DNA of 64,000 bases, from positions 98,148,001 through 98,212,000 of the forward strand of contig NC_135785.1 in the NCBI RefSeq assembly GCF_051106095.1. Direction: 5' to 3'. Made by a program: the position numbers and the translations under genes. Positions within the stretch are counted from its first letter, which is position 1. Every line of letters starts with the position of its first letter. Below are positions 45,568 through 58,850 of the stretch, piece after piece. The notes under the pieces are model-generated. The model did no database searches, was not told where the DNA came from, and saw only the letters and a program-made list of their open reading frames with translations. Origin of the DNA: Pogona vitticeps (lineage: Eukaryota > Chordata > Lepidosauria > Squamata > Agamidae).

Positions 45568-47158
45568 TGTTGTTCCTCTAAATGGATACATAAAAACCTA
45601 AATAAATCAAAACGGGGACATAATGGGTTAATATATAATTTAATTCTCCTCTGCAAGAAAACAGCAAGCATTGTTTTGGGAGTTTGTTTCCAGACATTAC
45701 CTCCTCCTCCCATAAACAGAAGAAGAATGTTAAGTTCTGTGTTTTGCAATATCGCTTATTTTGGGCTCATTTTTAATATGCTTTCAACCAACTCTTGATC
45801 TGCTGCATCAGTGCGTAAACCAAAGAACAAAATGTTACCAGTGTTAGAGCGTGTTTCTAAAGGAACACATCAGCTTAGCACCGCTTCTTAATTCTCTAAA
45901 GTCCTCCTCCTCACATTTGATTACTTTGATATCTGAAACTATGTCCTTGCCCTTTAAATATGTAAGAAATAAAAGAAACAAAAACAAAAACAAAAAAAAC
46001 AGAAGGGGGGGAAGGAAAGGGAGCCAATGTGATCTTTTGTTACATGCAGCTCTTGTACTTTAGCAGAAATGCTACACTGCAGATTTTTACAATTAACATT
46101 CCTGCCATGTACGCAACTCTGGATGAAGCTAATAAATTCTTTGAAGCACACAATCAGCTTATTTTTTAAAAAATCATTTCATGTCAGTAATGGGTTGTAA
46201 CATTCTTCCGTGCCCCCTTCACTTCCTACTCAAAATTAAGATCTTATCAAGCCCCTCCTCCCACCCCATAAATAATTTTAGGGACAGCGTCCTGGTAAGA
46301 CATTAATTTTAGACTGCAAGAAACATCAAGTACAGAGTTTTAGTTTGGATACGCGAGAAGCCTATTGTAATGTTACCTTTTCCTCCACCCCTAAATTAAG
46401 CGGTGGGGAGAGTTGAAACAGCCCTTTATGACAAATGCTAAAGTGAGTGAAAATGCTATGAATATACATTAGGGGGAAAAGATTATTCATGTTTTAATGC
46501 TTATTATGCACAGTGGTTTAACATTTTGTGCCTAATAATAGGTGACTCCTATCACATTTCGAACTTTTATGTCTACCATCTTTGAAGTCCAGCCATATAA
46601 AGTCTGTTTGTAGAACCACAGGAAAGTTAAAGCAAATACGACTTTAGAGTGATTCATGGGGACAGGAATTTGCAGTGCAGTCTGTGGGGGAGGGGGGAGG
46701 AGAAGGAAAAGCAGGCCCTCGTGTTTGTATCAAAGGAAATGAAATGTTCACAATATTTTCCAGTTGATAAATTTATTAAAGCATTTCAGAGTTATGTAGC
46801 TTGAACATTGCTGACATAAACAATCTTTGACCTGAATCAGATCACATTACACTCTGCGGGGGGAAGAAGAATTAGAATGAAGTAGAGAAATTAGAATCCC
46901 GAGATTTCAAAAATTGCTCACAGTGACCCATACTTAACGGAATATATGGCAGAGTGAAAATTATTAAAAGTTAAGAAATGCGATTGTGTGTTTATTCTTT
47001 TGTGTTTCAAAAATTTCCCACCCTCTGGGCATTCTGTTCCCTGACCTTGCTGCCATAGAATCCTACTCTCTTACGGGGGGGGGGGGGGGGTCAGGGCACT
47101 CTCTCAAGATAGGATAGTCTGTGGATCTACGTATGTGGATTTCACTATAATTCTTTAT
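45568..47158. other. Repeat-poor block, strongest conserved non-coding candidate
   Basis: No transposon ends, tRNA heads or coding signatures are seen. The stretch 45800-47030 has AT-rich, word-diverse text with several homeobox-like TAATTA/TTAAT words, interrupted only by A-runs (45970-46005) and G-runs (46687-46700, 47077-47090). Short frames carry no domain. Confidence 0.4.
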
Positions 47159-47292
47159 CAGTGATTCCTAAACTTTGGGCCGCAGCTCTTCTCAGACTAC
47201 AACTCCCAAAGCTCTGGCCATTGGCTGGGGAGACTTGGGCTTCTGGGAGTTGTAGTCTGAGATCCTTTCAGGCCCTAGTTTGGAGACCACTG
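47159..47292. mobile_element. hAT MITE with two ZNF143-type motifs
   Basis: The ends 'cagtgattcctaaactttggg' and 'ccctagtttggagaccactg' are inverted repeats. The arms contain ACTACAACTCCCA (47196-47208) and its complement TGGGAGTTGTAGT (47244-47256). The flanks ttctttat and ctccataa agree only partly, so the duplication has decayed. Confidence 0.82.
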
Positions 47293-47308
47293 CTCCATAA
47301 GAATAGAC

Positions 47309-47434
47309 CACTGGTTCTTAAACTTGGGTTACTCAGGAGTTTTGGACTGCAACTCCCAGAAGCCTTCACCACCAACTGTGCTGGCTGGGGTTTCTGGGAG
47401 TTGCAGTTCAAAAACATCCAAGTAAGAACCACTG
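47309..47434. mobile_element. hAT MITE with perfect target duplication
   Basis: The ends CACTGGTTCTTAAACTTGGG and 'ccaagtaagaaccactg' are the TIRs. The 8-base duplication gaatagac is perfect (47301-47308 and 47435-47442). The arms are 'gactgcaactcccagaagcc' and 'ttctgggagttgcagttc'. It lies only 16 bases from the previous hAT element. Confidence 0.92.
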
Positions 47435-47442
47435 GAATAGAC

Positions 47443-48785
47443 TACAGTATATTGTCTGGGACACAACACATGTTCTGCAGTTGCATGTTGAAGGGGAGGG
47501 CTGGGGATGCAAGCTGTCTGCAATTTCTAATATTCTTTTTGAGGAACCTGAGGAAATCACCAGTTTAAACCACTCTCCCCAAATTTTTGGAGCAAATGAA
47601 TTACTTTCTCTACAAATACAGGGCTACCTTATTAAAAAAAAAACCCTCCCCATCCCCACCCTCAGCCCTGCTTGTCCATGGTTGCAAAAGAAATTAATTT
47701 GTGGCTGGTTGCTACACAATTGGCAGGCTTTCTGCTTCAAGAATGTAAGCAATCGTTCTTTGCTTTCCAGATATAGTTAATCTGGCAGTTAAAATACTTT
47801 GGAAACATTTTGATGACTTATCTGGAAAAGTCGCTTTGGCATTTTTCAAAAGAAAAGCTTAGCCCTGTACACAGAGGGAAGATAAAAGATACAAGAAGTG
47901 TTTGTTTTAAGTGATAGTATTCATTTAGAGATCATAATGTAACCCCACCCAAGCAATTATTGTGAACAGAAAAAAAGGAGAGAGAGAGAGAGAGAGAGAG
48001 ACTGAGAGAGAGAAATCTCAGCACACTCTGGGAAACAAAACTATATTCAGTCCTTTACTGCTATAGTTTAGTGGATTGTGAGCTGTTTTTATTAGAGTTA
48101 GCTGAATTCTGTTTTGCATAAAAAAGGAGGCCTGTTTGACATCAAGAACACATTTCCATTAATACGACTTTGACAAAGTAAAATAAAATCGCATTAAGAT
48201 GATGTAAGTAGATACAACAATGAAATCTCTGTAAGATAACTTTGGCTCAGTAATTTACAGTCAAGTTTGTACAGGAAGGAAAGCAAGAAGAATTTTACAC
48301 GGAGGCTTCTTGTGTTTTGAAACTCTTTTTTTTTTTTTTTAATAAAAAAGGCACTGCAATGAAATCATTTGTCCACAAGTATTTGAAAGGGGGAGGTGCT
48401 GGTGGGGAGGGGAGAGAACAAATCAATAGAAAGATTTTTTTTTGAAAAAATAATTTAATTCTTTTGTTTGTTTGCATGTTGGATGCAGGGGGGATTAGAA
48501 TGATATTTTTGCAATAGCACAAACAAGTTTTGTTCTCTGGCCTAGCCTATAATCATCATGATTGTTTCAGGGGACTTTCCAGTTCTGAGCAGCTGACAAC
48601 AAGGTTTTAGATTACATGGCAATTTAGGAATGCATGGAAACCAAGCAGTTAATATAACAGAGTGTGGCCCTAAACAGGTTTAACCTTTAGAGCAAAACAA
48701 AAAATAATTTCCAAGAAAAAATTTAGTCACTGGAGTCAATCTACACAATTGTGCTTTGTGTAGATACATTTATTTAAGCTTTCAG
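47443..48785. other. AT-rich unique DNA
   Basis: (GA)n at 47977-48013 and a T-run at 48326-48340. No gene was found. 47790-48300 could be conserved non-coding DNA. Confidence 0.4.
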
Positions 48786-48944
<159 letters not shown>

Positions 48945-50089
48945 GTTCTTTGATGTCTTTCTGTTAGATTAGTCATTAAAAAGAAGGCATTCATGGATCT
49001 TGATAATACTGTGGAATTTATGACTAATCAGGCCTTGGCAGCTACAATATTTTCTTTTGTAGTGAAACGGTAATTTTTTTTTTTTGCCTTATATAAACTC
49101 CCCCCCTTGAAAACTGTGTTACACAAGCTACTTATTAAGTATTATAAAAGGCTTATTATACAAAGTTAGCACTTTTGTTTAACATCTGACCAAATAAGGT
49201 AACATGATTTTCTCCAGTGGGCATGATCTACTCAGCACACCAAGTTTTCATGTTTTAGGCTGCATACCTATATATACTGAACAAAACAGAATTTCTGAAT
49301 GGACACACATAGGATTACTCTGTGATTCAGTAGATTAATCATCTTGGGTTGATTAATGTGTGCAGGAGGGCTGATGGATGTGAGTGAGTGAGTATGCTCA
49401 CACATGCAGTCTAAACTGATGCAGTTGCAGTTTAAGGACACATATCTTTCCTTTTGGACACTATTTGGGCTCTCAAGCAAAGCCATAAAAATCTAATTTT
49501 GCACCTAAGGCAGGACTATAAGATCGTGCCCCTACTCTTTGCTGCACACAGAAGAGATCTGAAGGACTTGGGGAGCAGGCAGTGCAAAACCACCAAGGTA
49601 CCAGATGCTACCAGCCAAATCTGAAATTTGCAATACTTGCAAGAGTTCATAAGACCTATCCCATTGTTCCTTGCCCCTGTAAGCTTACCATGGTTAGAGT
49701 GAAGTAAACAGTCTCTTGGGGTATAGAGAAAACAAGGCATCTGCAGGGTGAGTGGGACCATTTCCCATGCAGACATTGTGTAGACAGTGATTGCAGAAAG
49801 GGGGGTGGCTAGCTGAGCCTCTCAAGGAGTGGAGAGTTTAGCCAGTAGGGAACAGCTGGACAAGGCTTGCAAAATCTCCCCTTGTATTAATTGCATGGTA
49901 TGGTTGCAACAGTAGGGGTACATTTATTTATTTTTGGAACCTCTCAGCTTGGCATGCCTAAGGCAAATGCCCCACTAGCCTCACCCTTCTTACAGCTCTG
50001 CTCTTGAGTATTAATAATAGAAAATGGGATAAAAAAGATGATCTAATGACGAAAGAGAGTGTTTGCTTATTCAGCTCCACACCATTGTT
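48945..50089. other. Unique DNA, nothing recognised
   Basis: At 49497-49520 and 49955-49975 there are 'gcacctaaggcagg' and 'atgcctaaggcaaatgcc' motifs that might mark ends of an old DNA element. This is weak. No gene was recognised. Confidence 0.35.
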
Positions 50090-50290
50090 GTGCTTTTATT
50101 ACATTAATATACCGTCTTTGTTCCAAGGAGCTCAGTAGCCCCCCATTTTATCCTCACAACATTCCTAATGAAGTTTATTGATGAGATGAGTGACTGGTGG
50201 AAGTGATCTCCATGACTGAATGAGAATTTCAACTTGTATCTGCCCAGTTCTAGTGGAGCATTCTGACCACTCTATCGTATTGTATCTTGA
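50090..50290 (-). repeat. MIR-like SINE
   Basis: 'attttatcctcacaacattcctaatgaag' and, to the right, 'gagaatttcaacttgtatctgcccagttctagtggagcattctgaccact' fit the MIR reverse complement with heavy divergence. Confidence 0.55.
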
Positions 50291-51644
50291 CATATCAATA
50301 TCACACCAAGCTATGCTGTGCCATTCACTATATATATATATAAAGAAATGACAGGTTCTTGCCCCAGAGATATTAAAAATGTAAATGTTGGCATTCAGGA
50401 AGGCAAGAGGACACAGAAGAAGGATCAGTTAGAACAATATTTTGACTTCATTTGAATTATTTAATTTAGATTTACGAATTAAGTGTTTCCCTCCCACTTT
50501 AGCCCCATATAGAGAAGTTTGGGCAACGACCACATTTAAAATTAATTCATCAGTTGTATGGCAGATGTTTGTGACTCAACTACAAGTTCTTTGATCACTG
50601 GATAGTCCTGCATATAATGTATTGGTGCAGCTTATTTTAAATAAACACAATTTAAATAATTACTCGTCTAGCTATGCCCTGAAACAAACGCTAAATTTAG
50701 AGAAGAACCTGAGCGGAGTGGATTAGTCTCCTGGCGTCTTTGATGTGTCATACTTTGGGGCCCTTGGCAGTCAAAAAAGAGGGTGCAGCAGAATTTTCAG
50801 CTTTCCGAACCTTTGATGCATTGTTAGTGAAGTTGCGACAACAAACAGCAGGTGTCTCTATTTGGCTGAGCTAAAGCTTTCAAGAAGGGCCAATATAGGG
50901 GAGAGGTTTAGGTAACCCTCAACGCCTTTTGTTCCTGCATCTCAACGGTTTTTCCACAATTGTATAAACAAAGGTGACAATGATGTGGTGTTGGATAAGT
51001 TGATGCCAACCTCTTTCTATATTATTTCCCTGAAGGTATGCACATTCGTCAAAATTGAATGAGAGGGCTAGCAAAACAAAAGCAAAGCAGTATGAAGTGA
51101 AATACTATACTTCCTTTAAAACGTTTGCAACCGCTGCACAATAGCAAGCAAGAATTACACGGCCCCTTCCGAATAATCATATGGTACAGTCCCGTAGGGC
51201 ATATACCGCATGATTGCTGGCGGGAAGTTTGCATATTTCTCCCTGTAATTCTGCTCCCTTGGAGGAATGTAGCACACCAGGGAGAGAGCTCCTGGAGATC
51301 TTTTCCCCTTGGTGTATTAGCCTAGAACATTTTAAACAAATCATCTCCTACTTTGGAACCTGAAATAATGCTATCCAAATAAATTGTACAAGAGGGCTGT
51401 TTGGAGTAGACTGAAATCTCAGAAATTACCCTTAGGAAGTAAATCTGGGGATGAATCTGTGTAAAAATCAGTCACCCTCTGGAACGGATCTTGCCATAGT
51501 TCAAGTTCTGTCTGTGGTAAGAAGTTGCCTGTCATCCAGAGTGTAGATACTGACCACCCATGTTGAAAATTGGCAGTGATTTCCCCTCCCTCATATTTCC
51601 CTCTTCGGCTCAATAAATACAGTGAGAGGTGAGCATACTGCCAC
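50291..51644. other. Repeat-poor block, conserved non-coding candidate
   Basis: The interval 50450-51060 lacks repeats and includes homeodomain-like words (TTTAATTTAG, AAAATTAATTCATC), 'ctttgatcactgg' and 'acaacaaacagcagg'. No ORF of note is present. This text type is what deep vertebrate conservation usually looks like, but no alignment was possible. Confidence 0.4.
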
Positions 51645-51790
51645 TTTTTTACAGAGGAACAGAGTCAGCTGCCTTATCTTGAGTCAGATCACTGGTCCAG
51701 ACAGTGAGGTCCAACTTGGAGGAACTCTCTGGGAGGTTGAGAGAGGAGTCTTGATCAGGATTCTAGAACTCTTGGTCCTTTGTTGGGTAC
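51645..51790 (-). repeat. tRNA-derived SINE (CR1/L3-tail type), old copy
   Basis: 'agaggaacagagtcagctgccttatcttgagtcagatcactggtcc' is the reverse complement of the '..gactcagtataaggcagcttcc' 3' end of the SINE also seen at 10259 and 63105. Confidence 0.65.
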
Positions 51791-52029
51791 TCTGTTGTGA
51801 AGCAACAGCTTTTCCTGTCAAGAAGGGAAATACTCCAGCAGTGTGGATGCACCAGACTGTCATGTATGAATGTCAGGCCTAAATCTATATTGGCCTTGTC
51901 ATTTCCACATTCATCTAGCACTTTGCTGGCATTCAATAAATGCTCTCAGATATTAACGCTAGGTGTAGATTCAACAGAGGATATGCTTAACTGACTTGCT
52001 GAAATCATGGGGATCTTTACCTTTTGCTA

Positions 52030-52175
52030 GACCTGACGTGGGCAAAGTGCAGTCCTCCAGATGTTGTTGGTCTGCAACTCCTATCAGTCTTAGCAACAAT
52101 TGCTGATGGGGAGGGCAACACATTGTTGTGGCCCAGCAACATCTGGATGGCTGCTCTTTGCCTGTTCCAGACCAG
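52030..52175. mobile_element. hAT-type MITE
   Basis: The left arm 'gtgggcaaagtgcagtcctccagatgttgttggtctgcaactcctatca' pairs with the right arm 'gtggcccagcaacatctggatggctgctctttgcc'. It is the same family style as 5485-5625, better preserved. The target duplication is not clear. Confidence 0.75.
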
Positions 52176-52635
52176 TATTTAATCACATAGGTAGTGTGGT
52201 TGATAAACATACCATTGTAAGATATGATGCTAGTGATGATGGTGATGCTGATGATGGCAGCTTAAAACCAGTGGCATAGGGAGAGTTAACCACTAACCTG
52301 ATGAAATACCCCAGCCCTCTGGATCAGGTTCTGCAAGGGCACGATGGGGGTGCAGTGGGGAGACAGAGGATTGCTACTTTTTCCTGGTGTCACAACTGGA
52401 AGGTCCATTGGCAGACCTACCCCTCTGGTTTCTGGCTAATAATAATAATAGGCTAAATCCAGTTGTTAGACCCAAGTTGACAAGAACCATTGAATCAACA
52501 GCATTAGCATAAGTGTTGCTTTAACAACTCCCACTCATTCATTGGACCTATTCTACTTGAAACAGAGAGTCATATTTGATCCAATAATAATAACCCCCAA
52601 TATTTATATAATATCAAATAAAAACATCAGAAATA
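52176..52635. other. Unique DNA, nothing recognised
   Basis: A GAT-rich run occurs at 52225-52255. No gene or transposon is seen. Confidence 0.4.
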
Positions 52636-53197
52636 CAGTGGTGCCTCGCTTAGCGATGCTAATTCGTTCCGAAAAATAGCTGCTAAGCTATTTCATCACT
52701 AAGCGAAATGCAGTTTCCTATTGAAATGCATTGAAAACCGAATAATCTGTTCCAATAGGAACGAAAATCTCCATAGGAAACATCGCTAAGCGAAACGCGG
52801 TTCCCCAATTCAAATGCATTGAAACCTATTCAATGCATCTCAATGGGGGGAGGGAAATACAACAACAAATTAAAAAAGAGTCAGAACAAAGTCAAATTTG
52901 GTTAACAAAGGGTTTATTAAGTGCACTTTATGATTTCAAACATTTTAAACAGTAAACTTTAACTTTATAAATAACAGGAAAACATTTAAAAAACAGCAAA
53001 CATGAGGCTGTTTAAACCATCGTTAAGCGAAACAGGGGACCCAAAATTTAATCGCTATGCAAAGCATGGTCCCAACCATCGCTAAGCGAAAATCGCCCAT
53101 AAGGACCATCGCTAAACGAAGCACAAAAATGCTCCAAAAAGTCATCGCTAAGCGATTTCGTTGCTAAATGGAGCACCCATTAAGCGAGACACCACTG
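52636..53197. mobile_element. Tigger/pogo-like MITE
   Basis: The left TIR is CAGTGGTGCCTCGCTTAGCG and the right end 'taagcgagacaccactg', with TA at 52634-52635 and 53198-53199. The body repeats 'catcgctaagcga' many times and has a central AT-rich part (52860-53010). At 562 bases it is the longest of the five related elements here. No transposase is present. Confidence 0.9.
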
Positions 53198-53239
53198 TAA
53201 CAGTATATCCAGAAATCACCCTCTATCCTGTATATATTT

Positions 53240-54414
53240 GTCTTTGCTGGAGGGAAAGTGGGGTACCACAGGACATGAAGGATGCAAACATCATCACATT
53301 GTATAAGAACAAAGGCGACAAGGGCAACTGCAATAACTACCGTGGTATCTCGCTTCTCAGCGTTGTAGGGAAGCTGCTGGCCCATGTTGTGCTGAAGAGA
53401 CTCCAGGTGCTTGCAGACAGAGTCTATCCAGAATCACAGTGTGGATTTCAAGCTAATAGATCCACCACCGACATGGTATTTTCCCTCAGACAGTTGCAGG
53501 AGAAATGCGGGGAACAATAACAGCCACTCTTTGTGGTCTTCATATATCTCAAAAGGCCTTTGACTTGGTTAGCACGGACGGCCTTTTTAAACTACTTCCC
53601 AAGATTGGATGTCCACCTCAACTCCTTAACATCATCAGATCCTTTCATGAGGAAATGAAGGGCACTGTAGTTTTTGATGGTTCAGCATCAGATCTCTTTG
53701 ACATCCGAAGCGGAGTAAAACAAGGCTGTCTCCTCGCGCCGACCCTGTTTGAGATCTTCTTTGCTGTCATGCTGAAGCAGGCCTTTGGAACTGCAACAGA
53801 AGGTGTCTATCTCTGGACTAGATCAGATGGAAAGCTCTTTAATCTCTCTAGATTGAGAGCAAAGACCAAAGTCCAGCTGAAATGCATGCGGGACTTCCTC
53901 TTCGCCGATGATGCAGCCATTGTTGCCAACTCTGCTGAAGACCTCCAACAAAACATGAATCATTTTAGCAAGGCCTGTCATGACTCTGTACTGACAATCA
54001 GCCTGAAGAAAACACAAGTCATGGGCCAGGGTGTGGACTCACATCCCTCTATTACTATCTTCACACACAAGAATTGCAGGTTGTTCATGAATTTGTGTAC
54101 CTTGGCTCAACAATCTCTGACACTCCCTAGATGTCGAGCTGGATACATGTCTTGGGAAAACAGCTACCATGTTCTCTAGACTCACAAAGAGAGTATGGCT
54201 TAATAAGAAGCTGACGGCATATACCAAGATCCAGGTCTATAGAGCCTGTGTCCTGAGCACACTCCTGTACTGCAGCGAGTCCTGGACCCTTTGTGCACTG
54301 CAGGAGAGGAAGCTGAACGAGTACAATATGTGTTGCCTCCAACGCATTTTTGGTATCATCTGGCAGGACAAAGTTCCAAATAGAGTAGTCCCAGAACAAG
54401 CTGGAATTGGGTGA
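53240..54414 (+). repeat. LINE reverse transcriptase, 3'-broken copy
   Basis: In order: VPQDMKDANIITLYKNKGD, NNYRGISLLSVVGKLLA, YPESQCGFQANRSTTDMVFS (53280-53480). A frameshift follows at about 53515. Then KAFDLVSTDGLF, IRSGVKQGCLLAPTLFEIFF and the catalytic box DFLFADDAAI (about 53900-53925), and LTISLKKTQVMGQ. After another shift comes MFSRLTKRVWLNKKLTAYTK, CVLSTLLYCSESWTL and IFGIIWQDKVPNRVV. It stops after EQAGI at 54411. The family is the same as at 21145 and 56285. It begins about 45 bases after the Tigger-like element. Confidence 0.9.
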
Positions 54415-56284
54415 CTAGCTCAAGCAACTGACGTTATGGTCATCTAAATGTTTTGCCAAATGAGTGGGGCTTGTACAGGGTTCTTAGAAGCCATGAGCAA
54501 GGGATATAAATAGTCCAAGAAAATTTTGAGCTAGAGCCACATCATGAGTTCGTTGCAGCCAGAATCTAGTAAAAGAGTCATGAGGTTTCTCTTGCATTTG
54601 GCCAGATGGTATTCACGTAGTTTACCTGGCAAAACATGCCTTTGACCAAAAGTGTGTTGAAGTATTTGCAATAAAATATGAGTGTCAGTCCAAAAGTGGA
54701 ACAGACTGTGGCAGTGACATCTTGTATACATATGTTTTCAGAAATACCAACTGGCACCCAGATTAGTTTTCTAAATGGTTTTGGGGAGAGAAAGAGAGTC
54801 AGAAGGGGTAGGGGAATGTCAGCTGGCATCAGATTTTTGCTGTTTCAGCATCTGTTGCTAATTCTATCAATTTCTGTTTCTAAAGGGACTTTTCTCTTTT
54901 CTTTCTGACTGAATGTCTTGACAAGCAAAGAAGGGATTTGGTTTTACTCAGCCAGCGTCAATCAAAAGAGGCTGCAGGATCTCAGTGAACAGCCTCCACA
55001 CCACTGACACAAAGGTGTCGCACAATGCCCAGATTATAGTAAGAGCTTCAAACAGAGGAGGGAGAAACTATGGCAGAATCACAGCTAGACACATGCCTAT
55101 TTAGCTCATTTCCACAGCTATTTCAAGCTTTGCTAACAGAATGATGATTTATTTTATCTGCTCGCTGCCCTGCAAAGATCCTTATTAGCCAAAGCCGTAT
55201 GAGAGAGGGAAGAGTTGTTTATAATTCAACTGTTATTTTTGTTACTAATATAATGCCCACCATTATGGTGCCATAATGTCCACCATTATGGTGCAGGTGG
55301 GATGCGTTTTCTCCTCAAAGCTTTGTAGATGACAGAGGGTGGAACCATTCAGTTTTGGGGCCTTGAGAGGGGACGATCACCTTCAACACAATCAGGATTC
55401 TCCAAGATAATCAGTTTTGCTTTGCCTTCTTCTGAATTAATTATCAGCCTTCTTTTAGGTGGGAATCAAAGTGAAACCTGCTGCTTGTCCTCAACCCCTG
55501 AAGGTCAAAACAGATAAGAGACTGGCTTTGCAGACAGAAGCTGAGGAAACCTTTTCCTTTCAGTCACACAGTTCCTTGAAAACCCCATGACAAGCAATCA
55601 AGATTTGCAAATGAAGTCGATGCGTGCCTCCCAATGGCCAATCACAAAACAAAAGCAAGCTAATTTGAAACACTTGTAGGCAAGGAAAGTCCATGCTACA
55701 AGAAAGCTGACAAGGGAGCTCTGGTTTCTAATCACATACCAATTGCATCATGAGAATCATGATTATTTCTCTCTCCAAAGCTTCACCTCAGGGCTGGTCT
55801 TACAGCTGAGCATAATGAGGCAATTGTCTCAGACAACAGATGCTAAAGAAGGCACCAATGTCTCAAGATGTTATTTCTGGACTCCACAGCTGTTTCCTTT
55901 TGCCACACAACTTCTTGTGGGTGCCTTGAAGAATTCTGATGCCCCAAGTGTTTTAGAAGAGATTCTGTTATCACCAGTGCTGAAGTAAGATGGAACTCCC
56001 AGTCCAGCCACCTTCTGTACACTGGACAAGAAAGGAGTGCCACTGTGCCCTTCTTCACAGGCAGAAAAACGTTTTGGGTCAGCCCATACTTAATCTTATT
56101 GAGTGAATGGGGTGGAATAATTAGAGCTGGCACAAATAAGTGGGTTTGGACCCAGCTACAAATATTACAGTGTGCTGTGCTTCTATTCAGTGTGACTGCC
56201 AGCCAGCCAGGTAGGACATGTCATCCCGTTCCTTTCATTCACTCCAGTTTTCCATCTCCCTTCTCCTCCAATTCATAGACACTC
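54415..56284. other. Unique DNA between two halves of one LINE
   Basis: No gene was recognised. 55785-56000 has 'cagggctggtcttac..gaggcaattgtctcagacaacagatgct', the unnamed 'gggctggccc' reptile repeat. This interval may have been inverted (see findings). Confidence 0.4.
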
Positions 56285-56532
56285 TGTTTTCACAATCCCT
56301 GCCTCCAGGCTGAACGCTCAGATGTCAAGGTTTCCCATCTGTTGAGGTCCATTCCTAAGGCCTTCAGATCCCGCTTGCAGATATCCTTGTATCACAGCTG
56401 TGGTCTTCCTCTGGGGCGCTTTCCCTGCACTAATTCTCCATACAGGAGATCTTTTGGAATCCGACCATCAGCCATTCTCACGACGTGCCCAAGCCAACGT
56501 AGACATTGCTGTTTCAGTAATGTAGTATACAG
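56285..56532 (-). repeat. LINE C-terminal fragment, probable missing 3' part of 53240-54414
   Basis: The minus strand gives YTTLLKQQCLRWLGHVVRMA, DGRIPKDLLYGELVQGKRP and KDICKRDLKALGMDLNRWET, the part of this LINE ORF that comes directly after the EQAGI point where the plus-strand copy stops. One stop is seen after GRPQL. The fragment continues with TLTSERSAWR and then loses similarity near 56290. Confidence 0.85.
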
Positions 56533-56805
56533 TTTTCACACTCTGTCTTTATTGGATTGGTTTTGATTCCACACACACACCCCTTGAATTTATATACACA
56601 TATGTAACTGATGGCAAGATTGCAACCTTCTCATATTCTAATTTGGGGGGGGGGGACCCAATTATTCGTATATCGCCCCATCTGCATATGACCATATATA
56701 GATAGAAATCACAAAGTATCTACAAATTAACTTGTAATTAGTTTCAATAAAGTTTGTGTCGGAGGAGGATGGAGGAGATTAACAGCCTTAGCCAGGAATG
56801 TACAC

Positions 56806-58236
<1,431 letters not shown>

Positions 58237-58246
58237 ATTAACCCTG

Positions 58247-58285
<39 letters not shown>

Positions 58286-58286
58286 T
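58247..58286. repeat. (CT)n(GT)n microsatellite
   Basis: About 11 CT units are followed by about 9 GT units at the 5' truncation boundary of the R4 copy. Confidence 0.95.
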
Positions 58287-58689
58287 AACTGTTGTTTGTT
58301 GCATGTGCATGGAAGCTGGTGTTTGGAACAAAAAACAAAGTAAGTTTTAAGTGAAAGGAAAATATCTTTATTGAAGGAATTCCATCTTACAATTCTTAAA
58401 GGAAGCCCTTCCCAACCACAACAGCTTCCTTGTTTCCCATGTTGAGGACCTCTCAGATTTTGTATTAATCTTCTTGATTTCTGCTATACATTATATCTAA
58501 GCCCATATTACTGTGTTTCTGAGAAGGACTGTGCAGCCAGTTTATCAAATCCCAAACAGAATCAGGCCAATTTAGACTAGATGAGATCAGAGTCTGAATC
58601 AGACCAAAATGGCTTAGAGACATTTAGAAGGATTTGATAATACAGAGATAAAAGAAAGCCAGACTATAGCCCTGTTATGTGTGTCAAAT
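58287..58689. other. Unique DNA, nothing recognised
   Basis: No gene or repeat was identified. Confidence 0.4.
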
Positions 58690-58850
58690 CAGAACCAATT
58701 TAAAGTGACCCTAATAGAGTTTTCAAGATGAGATGTTTAAGGAATGGTTTTACCCCAATGAGCTTCTATAGCTGAGAAGGGATTTGAACCCAGGCCTCCT
58801 GAATCCTAGTCTATTATTCTACCCATTACACCACACTATAGTCCTATTCA
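58690..58850 (-). repeat. tRNA-derived SINE with RTE-like tail
   Basis: On the minus strand 'tatagtgtggtgtaatgggtagaataatagactagg' is the head, with 'ggcctgggttcaaatccc' a clean B box. The left side 'ctaatagagttttcaagatgagatg' is the tail region. Same family as 12335 and 18755. Confidence 0.75.

Noticed and set aside
49497-49975. Possible DNA transposon with 'gcctaaggca' ends
   Set aside because: Only short palindromic words agree. No consistent TIR or target duplication is visible.
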